A stretch of 10,614 bases of DNA from Clostridia bacterium (GTDB lineage: Bacteria > Bacillota > Clostridia > Christensenellales > Borkfalkiaceae). Each line of letters begins with the position of its first letter. Positions within the stretch are counted from its first letter, which is position 1. This document shows positions 6,960 to 10,614 of this stretch, piece by piece. Both the position numbers and the translations under genes were made by a program. The notes under the pieces were generated by a model, which was not told the DNA's origin, searched no databases, and saw only the letters and a list, made by a program, of their open reading frames with translations. The stretch is from positions 1 through 10,614 of the forward strand of contig CAAFVM010000017.1 in the NCBI GenBank assembly GCA_900766495.1. Direction: 5' to 3'.

Positions 6960-7108
6960 TTAGCCGTAAAGAAAAAGGGCAACCATAGCAGGCGATTGAC
7001 ATATGAACGCAATAGAAATAAAAAGCGAAAAAAAATAAACCAAAGATAAAAATGTTGTGAAAATCAACACTGTTGCCGTTTTGTGTTGCGTAAAATTTTT
7101 AACATATA

Positions 7109-7117
7109 TGTTATAAT
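7109..7117 (+). promoter_or_regulatory. Extended -10 promoter of the 7181 membrane-protein gene
   Basis: TGTTATAAT is a perfect extended -10 element with no clear -35 at the usual distance. Transcription would start near 7124. This places the in-frame TTG at 7121 outside the transcript and supports the ATG at 7181 as the start. The short leader can fold GCCGC (7144-7148) against GCGGC (7160-7164). Confidence 0.65.
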
Positions 7118-7180
7118 GCGTTGCGGAGAGCAGGTGGAAAAAAGCCGCAGTCAGGGCAAGCGGCATGGCGGGGTGCGTCT

Positions 7181-7834
7181 ATGAAGAAAAGGGAGTTAAA
7201 CCGTAACGAAAAACATTTTAAAATTTTAGGCGTGGAATTCGCTTATCTTTGCGTAATGGGCATAATATTCGCCTTTTTCGGTTGGGTGGCGGAAAACGTG
7301 GTGCGAGTTATAAGCCTTGGCATAATAGATTCGCGTTTTCACTTTTTACCGTTCATCACGCCGTATGCGCTAATTCCGTTCGCGTTCCATATTCTGCTTG
7401 GTTCGCCAGATAATCTGACTTTCTTCGGCAAACCCATTTTTAAAAACAAACCAGATAAAAAATCGAAAATATTATCGGACGTTATAATTTGCCTTATCAT
7501 ATGCGCGGTGGTTTTTGTAAGCGAGCTTGCCGTGGGCAACCTTTGGGATAAGGTTTTCGGCGTTAAACTGTGGAACTACGGAAATTTGCCTTGCCACGTA
7601 ACGCAATACGCGGGGCTTATACCGTCGCTGGGGTACGGCTTCGGCGCGTTCTTGCTGTTTAAGTTTTTCTACGCGCCCGTGCTTAAATTAATAAGGGAAA
7701 AAATGCCTTTAAAGGTAGCTATAATTATATCGGCTACTCTCGGCGTCGCAATTCTTGCCGACGGCTTGTTTTTAATAGGGCAAATAGTATTTTGCGGACA
7801 AGCCAACATCTGGTGGTCGGTTTCTATTTGGTAA
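7181..7834 (+). CDS. Polytopic membrane protein of the CmpB/putative type IV ABC-transporter-like family
   Basis: The product is 217 residues from the ATG at 7181, with about five or six hydrophobic helices (near residues 18-48, 55-74, 97-119, 142-164, 175-200 and possibly the C-terminus). The pattern IIFAFFGWVAENV near the N-terminus, a middle helix with SELAVGNLWDKVFGVKLWNYG (114-134) and a following GY-GFGAFLLF helix resemble PF06541, named a putative ABC-transporter type IV although no transported substrate is established. Family members are widespread in Firmicutes and act in the membrane; the role here is unknown. No ATPase gene is adjacent. The frame is open upstream to 7121, but that part lies at or before the predicted transcript start and is not hydrophobic. 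The ribosome binding site is weak (GGCGGGG at about 7167-7173). A 13-codon frame starting at 7165 overlaps the start and could affect translation. A terminator follows at 7871. Confidence 0.75.
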   Translation: MKKRELNRNEKHFKILGVEFAYLCVMGIIFAFFGWVAENVVRVISLGIIDSRFHFLPFITPYALIPFAFHILLGSPDNLTFFGKPIFKNKPDKKSKILSDVIICLIICAVVFVSELAVGNLWDKVFGVKLWNYGNLPCHVTQYAGLIPSLGYGFGAFLLFKFFYAPVLKLIREKMPLKVAIIISATLGVAILADGLFLIGQIVFCGQANIWWSVSIW

Positions 7835-7870
7835 AGAAATCAGTTTTTTTGTAATAAAGAGCAATAATAA

Positions 7871-7920
7871 AAAAACGTCGAAAGCTATATTTTTTCGTAT
7901 AGCGTTCGGCGGTTTTTTTT
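7871..7920 (+). terminator. Terminator of the 7181 membrane-protein gene
   Basis: A stem of about 13 bp with one mismatch and one G-U pair (7876-7889 with 7898-7911) is extended by A/T pairs and followed by eight T residues. It begins about 37 bases after the stop codon. Confidence 0.85.
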
Positions 7921-7928
7921 ATCATAAA

Positions 7929-7974
7929 AATACAAAAGTGCCCGTATAAGTCGATTATCGGGCACTTTTGTATT
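7929..7974. terminator. Bidirectional terminator, mainly for the minus-strand lipoprotein gene
   Basis: A perfect 16-bp stem (7929-7944 with 7959-7974) carries an inner ATAA/TTAT helix around the loop GTCGA. On the minus strand the stem ends in TTTTGTATTTTTAT. It lies about 47 bases past the stop of the lipoprotein gene at 8021. The loop shares TATAAGTCGATTA (7945-7957) in reverse complement with the terminator at 220-275. Confidence 0.85.
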
Positions 7975-8020
7975 AAAATATATATTATTTAATTTTTTAC
8001 GGTATTTCAATCGATTGATA

Positions 8021-8635
8021 TCAGCGTGTTTTATAGCGGTATGATATTGTGCCGTTGTGGTTCTTATAGGCGTCCTCGATAAATATTTTTAAAAGTTTCA
8101 CGTCGGGGGCGGAAGAATCGGCTGCATACATAATTTCCAATGAATATACGCCGTGTTCTACATAATAACCGCTTTCGTCGGTCGTATCGTCTTTAACAAA
8201 ATAGAATTTATAAGATGGGGCGGGATTTGTCGTATAATAATCGGAAATATCGCTTTTCTGAATTAAAAAGTAACAAAATTCCGCAGATGAAGAAGAATAA
8301 GTTTTTGTAGTACCGAATTTTTTGTTGTAATTCGTTTTGAAATATTCGAAATATGCGTTTGCATTCAGTGTGAACGTCGCTTCGTCGGGACAGGGTTGGC
8401 TGAAAGCGTACCCGTTATTAAACCAGCTGACTTCGGATTTTATATCTCCGGTAAGTCCTGTCGGCGCGGTAAGCCCCGAAAGACCGATTTTTTCGAGTTC
8501 GTCCCGAGTAAACCATGCGGAATCGTTGTGGTTCATCGTGCCGGATGAAAATTCTTCGCTTGCGCAGCCTTGTATCGAAAAAAGGCATCCGCAACATACA
8601 ACCAATGATATAAGAGTTGTTAATAACTTTTTCAT
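8021..8635 (-). CDS. Lipoprotein of unknown function (204 aa)
   Basis: MKKLL, a hydrophobic core and SIQGC (cysteine at residue 24) form a lipoprotein signal peptide. Extra cysteines at 14, 15 and 17 lie within the signal sequence and would be removed. The mature part is about 180 residues, polar and rich in Tyr, Ser, Asp and Lys, with no motif I recognise; stretches such as SYKFYFVKDDTT and GVYSLEIMY suggest beta structure. A GGAG at 8644-8647 sits 8 bases before the ATG and fixes the start. The tRNA-Leu terminator lies just upstream, so the gene is expressed either by readthrough from the tRNA promoters or from a weak promoter near 8655-8680 that I cannot define. A strong terminator follows. 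It has no detectable sequence likeness to the other lipoprotein at 5523-6032. Confidence 0.85.
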   Translation of the reverse strand: MKKLLTTLISLVVCCGCLFSIQGCASEEFSSGTMNHNDSAWFTRDELEKIGLSGLTAPTGLTGDIKSEVSWFNNGYAFSQPCPDEATFTLNANAYFEYFKTNYNKKFGTTKTYSSSSAEFCYFLIQKSDISDYYTTNPAPSYKFYFVKDDTTDESGYYVEHGVYSLEIMYAADSSAPDVKLLKIFIEDAYKNHNGTISYRYKTR

Positions 8636-8683
8636 AAAACATTCTCCGTAATTTTTTTGTACAAGTATGCCGGTAAATTAAAT

Positions 8684-8725
8684 AAGCCCGACTCGACCGT
8701 CGTTCTTACGGTTCAAGTCGGGCTT
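8684..8725 (-). terminator. Terminator of the tRNA-Leu gene
   Basis: On the minus strand a long hairpin, AAGCCCGACTTGAACCGT paired with ACGGTCGAGTCGGGCTT, has one internal mismatch and a short loop. It starts just after the tRNA 3' end and is followed by a T-rich tail (TTATTTAATTT). Confidence 0.85.
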
Positions 8726-8729
8726 GGTC

Positions 8730-8816
8730 TGGTGCGGGTGACAGGACTTGAACCTGCACGGTCTTGCAACCATTAGAACCTGAATCTAACGCGTCTGCCA
8801 ATTCCGCCACACCCGC
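8730..8816 (-). tRNA. tRNA-Leu, anticodon CAG, CCA encoded
   Basis: The minus strand gives a class II tRNA of 87 bases with CCA. The acceptor stem is GCGGGTG with CACCCGC, followed by the discriminator A and an encoded CCA (8730-8732). The D-arm contains GCGGAATTGGCAGACGC. The anticodon arm TTAGA-TTCAGGT-TCTAA puts CAG at positions 34-36, so it reads CUG. A long variable arm follows, then the T-arm with GGTTCAAGTCC. The long variable arm and the TTCAG loop are typical of bacterial leucine tRNAs. It is a single gene with its own promoters and terminator. Confidence 0.97.
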
Positions 8817-8918
8817 AAAAAAATCGCTATTTTTACACGCCGCGACAATAGGCGAGGGGGGCAAGGAATAACGCGCGCCCCTAATCCTTAAAGCGGGAAA
8901 TCTCCCGCGCGCTTTTAT

Positions 8919-8947
8919 ATTATAGCAAAAGCCCATGCGTTTTGCAA
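8919..8947 (-). promoter_or_regulatory. Proximal promoter of tRNA-Leu
   Basis: On the minus strand, TTGCAA (8942-8947), a 17-base spacer and TATAAT (8919-8924) with an upstream TG (TGCTATAAT). The start near 8912 would leave a leader of about 95 bases to be processed from the tRNA 5' end at 8816. Confidence 0.75.
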
Positions 8948-8987
8948 CAGAATTTGCGCCTTTTAAAAAATTTTTTGTAATTTTGCA

Positions 8988-9015
8988 CCGCCGAATATTC
9001 AGGCGGATTATAGCA
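8988..9015 (-). promoter_or_regulatory. Second extended -10 promoter for tRNA-Leu with a dyad at the start site
   Basis: The 12-base motif TTTTGCTATAAT of the proximal promoter recurs exactly (9007-9018, minus strand), with a perfect extended -10 but no evident -35. The predicted transcript starts near 9000, within CCGCC-GAATATTCA-GGCGG, a 5-bp dyad around a GAATATTC palindrome. This could be a 5'-end hairpin or an operator overlapping the start. Confidence 0.45.
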
Positions 9016-9107
9016 AAACTAAATATAAAACGCCGCTTTTTTATTTTTGCATATATCGCCGCAAACGGTGCGGTAACCGCCATATTGCTTAAATCCGTAA
9101 AAAACGC

Positions 9108-9136
9108 TTGCTTAAAGAGCGAGTATGTGATAAAAT
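9108..9136 (+). promoter_or_regulatory. Promoter of the glycosyltransferase gene
   Basis: TTGCTT (9108-9113), a 17-base spacer and TAAAAT (9131-9136) with an upstream TG (TGATAAAAT). The start near 9143 leaves a leader of about 75 bases to the ATG at 9218. Confidence 0.65.
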
Positions 9137-9217
9137 AGCGGTAAACTATACGCTAACCGTTGCATTTTAATCAACTTTTTTGGGCAAAAATAAGAGGTTT
9201 TGCGTAACGGAGAATGA

Positions 9218-10456
9218 ATGAAAGTTCTTATTTTTACCGTGAGTTCGGGTAACGGGCACAATTCCGGGGCGCGGTATATAAAAGAAAAATTACTTGCGGA
9301 AAACCCGCAAACCGAAATAAAAGTAGTTGACGCATTTGAGGAATATACTTCGAAGATTCGTTCGTGGACGTTTAAAAAAGGGTATTTTTTCGCATGCAAT
9401 CATTTGCTGGGGCTATACAATCATTTTTACAAACGCGCCGAAGATTCGCGCTTTAAAGACCGTTTTAAAAACGGAGCCAGCAAAACGGCGAGCGGTTTCG
9501 AATACGGAATGCTAAAAACCATAAACGAATTCAAGCCCGACCTTATTTTTTCTACCTACGTTTACTGCACGGTCGCGCTTAACAAAATAGAGTTTTATTA
9601 TAAACTGCCGTGCAAGGTTGCAAGTCTTACGCTGGATTACGGCATTTCGCCTTACTGGGAAAGTTGCGCCGACAGCCTTGACTATATGTTCCTTACGAAC
9701 GCGGATATGGTTGATGAATTTATAGATCGCGGTTTTTCGAAAGAGCAGCTTATCGTGGCGGGCGTTCCCGTATCGGAAAGGTTTTATCATCCGCTTGAAA
9801 AAACAGCCGCGCGCGAAAAACTCGGTTTAAAGCCAAACGTTTTTACAATAACGGTTATGAAAGCGAGCTTTTTTCATTTGCCGCTCGATAAACTGGTGCG
9901 CGAAATATATAAAATAGATGGCGATTGTCAGGTTGTAATTATAAACGGCAAAGACGAAATTCGCCGCAAAAAAATAGAAAAATTCTTGAGCTTTGCCCGG
10001 GCGAAAGGCAAGGGCGACGGGCATATAAACGTAATTAATCTGGGCTATACCACCGACGTAGCCGATTATATGAGCGCGAGCGACCTTATAATAGGCAAGG
10101 CGGGCGGTCTTTCGGTAACCGAAATAGTGAACGCGGGCTTGCCGTCGCTTATAATTAAAAAGTTGTCCCAGCAGGAAATTTACAATAAAGACTACCTTGT
10201 GGGTAAAGGGTGCGCTTTAACCGTTGACGAGCATACGCTCTCTTCCACGGTGAACGACTTGCGCGCTCATCCCGAAAAGCTTGAGAAAATGCGCGAAAAC
10301 GCTTTGGCTTTAAGAAACGACCGCTCTCTCGATATTATTTACGAAACGCTATCCGGCGTGAAAGATGCCGATTATTCGAACTGGTCGTTTACCGACGGCA
10401 GGCTTAAAGCTAAAAGAAATATTAAAAACGCCATTAAAAACAGAGAAAAGGCATAG
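9218..10456 (+). CDS. UgtP/MGD-type diacylglycerol glycosyltransferase (GT28-like)
   Basis: The product is 412 residues, close to the usual 380-410 of the family. The N-terminal nucleotide-fold domain opens with FTVSSGNGHNSGA (residues 6-18), the glycine-rich loop typical of monogalactosyldiacylglycerol synthase-type enzymes. The C-terminal UDP-sugar domain has GKAGGLSVTEIVNAGLPSL (293-311) and SQQE (317-320), which correspond to the GG-x-T/S-x-x-E and GQE motifs of this family. Such enzymes transfer glucose or galactose from a UDP-sugar to diacylglycerol at the cytoplasmic face of the membrane. In Gram-positive bacteria the product serves as membrane glycolipid or as lipoteichoic acid anchor. 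The sugar and the number of additions cannot be read from the sequence. GGAG (9209-9212) lies 5 bases before the ATG; an out-of-frame ATG overlaps at 9214. The gene is alone on its strand, and its stop codon lies inside the right copy of the inverted repeat. Confidence 0.88.
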   Translation: MKVLIFTVSSGNGHNSGARYIKEKLLAENPQTEIKVVDAFEEYTSKIRSWTFKKGYFFACNHLLGLYNHFYKRAEDSRFKDRFKNGASKTASGFEYGMLKTINEFKPDLIFSTYVYCTVALNKIEFYYKLPCKVASLTLDYGISPYWESCADSLDYMFLTNADMVDEFIDRGFSKEQLIVAGVPVSERFYHPLEKTAAREKLGLKPNVFTITVMKASFFHLPLDKLVREIYKIDGDCQVVIINGKDEIRRKKIEKFLSFARAKGKGDGHINVINLGYTTDVADYMSASDLIIGKAGGLSVTEIVNAGLPSLIIKKLSQQEIYNKDYLVGKGCALTVDEHTLSSTVNDLRAHPEKLEKMRENALALRNDRSLDIIYETLSGVKDADYSNWSFTDGRLKAKRNIKNAIKNREKA

Positions 10457-10578
10457 GCATTCCATTCCTTATCACTAACAACCGTAAAGGCGGCTTTTTG
10501 TCGCTTTCAAACAACCGCTCGCTCATAGTATGTCCAATACAATTTCGTTCGCGCTTGTCCGAAATCATTCAAAAATAC
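10454..10578 (-). repeat. Right copy of the 125-bp inverted repeat, overlapping the glycosyltransferase stop codon
   Basis: This is the reverse complement of 1-125 with 4 substitutions. The similarity begins exactly at the TAG stop of the glycosyltransferase, so the repeat boundary abuts a gene end. On the minus strand GCGGTTGTTTG and CAAAAAGCCGC form an 11-bp hairpin with one mismatch and a 7-base loop, better paired than in the left copy. No T-tract terminator for the glycosyltransferase is visible apart from this element (GGCTTTTTG on the plus strand), so it may double as its 3' end. On the minus strand a frame is open from the window edge (10614) through KLYWTYYERAVV to its stop. Confidence 0.9.
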
Positions 10579-10614
10579 GCTCTTTACGGCGCTGCGCGTT
10601 TTTACGGAGAAGAA
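10508..10614 (-). CDS. Possible 3' end of a gene entering from the right edge
   Basis: A minus-strand frame is open from the window edge and ends with KSVFLNDFGQARTKLYW then TYYERAVV and a TGA, about 35 residues. The matching frame in the left copy ends identically apart from two residue changes. It may be a true C-terminal coding tail carried by the repeat, or an accidental open frame in non-coding repeat DNA. The two first-position differences both change the amino acid, which gives no support for selection on the protein. Confidence 0.25.

Larger units (their letters stand above)
6804..7180. other. A/T-rich intergenic region with tandem repeat, terminator and two promoters
   Basis: This 377-base stretch contains a perfect tandem duplication (6821-6868), a terminator (6871-6898) and two extended -10 promoters pointing right (6954-6959 and 7112-7117). 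An 11-codon frame starts at 7004 (MNAIEIKSEKK) but has no clear ribosome binding site, and I do not count it as a gene. Confidence 0.65.
8817..9217. other. Divergent promoter region between tRNA-Leu and the glycosyltransferase
   Basis: This 401-base gap contains two minus-strand promoters for the tRNA (8919-8947 and 9007-9015), a dyad at 8988-9006, and a plus-strand promoter for the glycosyltransferase (9108-9136). The tRNA leader includes GC-rich complementary blocks around 8870-8912. I see no credible reading frame. Confidence 0.7.

Noticed and set aside
7121..7180. TTG start at 7121 giving a 237-residue form of the membrane protein
   Set aside because: It lies at or upstream of the transcript start predicted from the perfect extended -10 at 7109-7117, has no ribosome binding site, and the added residues are unlike the family N-terminus.
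8706..9083. Minus-strand open frame of 125 codons over the tRNA-Leu region
   Set aside because: Its C-terminal part (VAELADALDSGS) is the translation of the tRNA gene itself, a common false gene call. The rest is promoter and leader DNA.
8935..9138. Plus-strand open frame of 67 codons between the tRNA and the glycosyltransferase
   Set aside because: It overlaps the divergent promoters, has no ribosome binding site, and its composition is what A/T- and GC-patchy intergenic DNA would give.
1..10578. Composite transposon bounded by the two inverted repeats
   Set aside because: No transposase, integrase or resolvase gene lies in the window, and the enclosed genes are ordinary envelope genes plus a tRNA with independent regulation.
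1..10614. CRISPR array, toxin-antitoxin or phage-defence island
   Set aside because: No regularly spaced short direct repeats, cas-like, nuclease, toxin or phage-type genes are visible. The repeats found are two inverted copies, one diverged copy and one 24-bp tandem pair.

Overview
The window looks like chromosome from a low-to-moderate GC Gram-positive bacterium, probably a Clostridia-type Bacillota. The evidence is GGAG-type ribosome binding sites, two lipoproteins with lipobox signal peptides, a UgtP/MGD-type diacylglycerol glycosyltransferase, sigma-A-like promoters rich in extended -10 (TGn) elements, and hairpin-plus-T-tract terminators after most units. This placement is inference; no rRNA or other strong taxonomic marker is present.

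Layout. Positions 1-125 and 10454-10578 are two copies of one sequence in inverted orientation, with 4 mismatches and no gaps over 125 bases. They enclose everything else, and the right copy overlaps the stop codon of the glycosyltransferase gene. On the minus strand, 443-4984 encodes a 1513-residue membrane-anchored, surface-exposed protein. It has two tandem ~463-residue repeats and its own promoter and terminator. Positions 4985-5522 hold that promoter, two long hairpins and a diverged relative of the terminal repeats. A minus-strand two-gene operon (6286-5523) follows, encoding a small single-pass membrane protein and a lipoprotein, with a consensus promoter and a terminator. Positions 6405-6803 are a plus-strand graveyard: a truncated GNAT acetyltransferase abutting a frameshifted coiled-coil/membrane protein. 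After an A/T-rich stretch with a tandem duplication and two promoters, 7181-7834 (plus) encodes a polytopic membrane protein resembling the CmpB/type IV ABC-transporter-like family (PF06541). A minus-strand lipoprotein gene (8635-8021) and a minus-strand tRNA-Leu(CAG) gene follow. A plus-strand glycolipid glycosyltransferase (9218-10456) ends the window.

How it works together. Most coding capacity goes to the cell envelope: a large anchored surface protein, two lipoproteins, two integral membrane proteins and a membrane glycolipid synthase. Each unit has its own promoter and terminator, so this reads as independent envelope genes rather than one pathway. I did not find a complete recognisable new system. 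The strongest leads are the interspersed repeat family (two near-identical copies and one diverged copy that keeps a possible hairpin) and the large internally duplicated surface protein.
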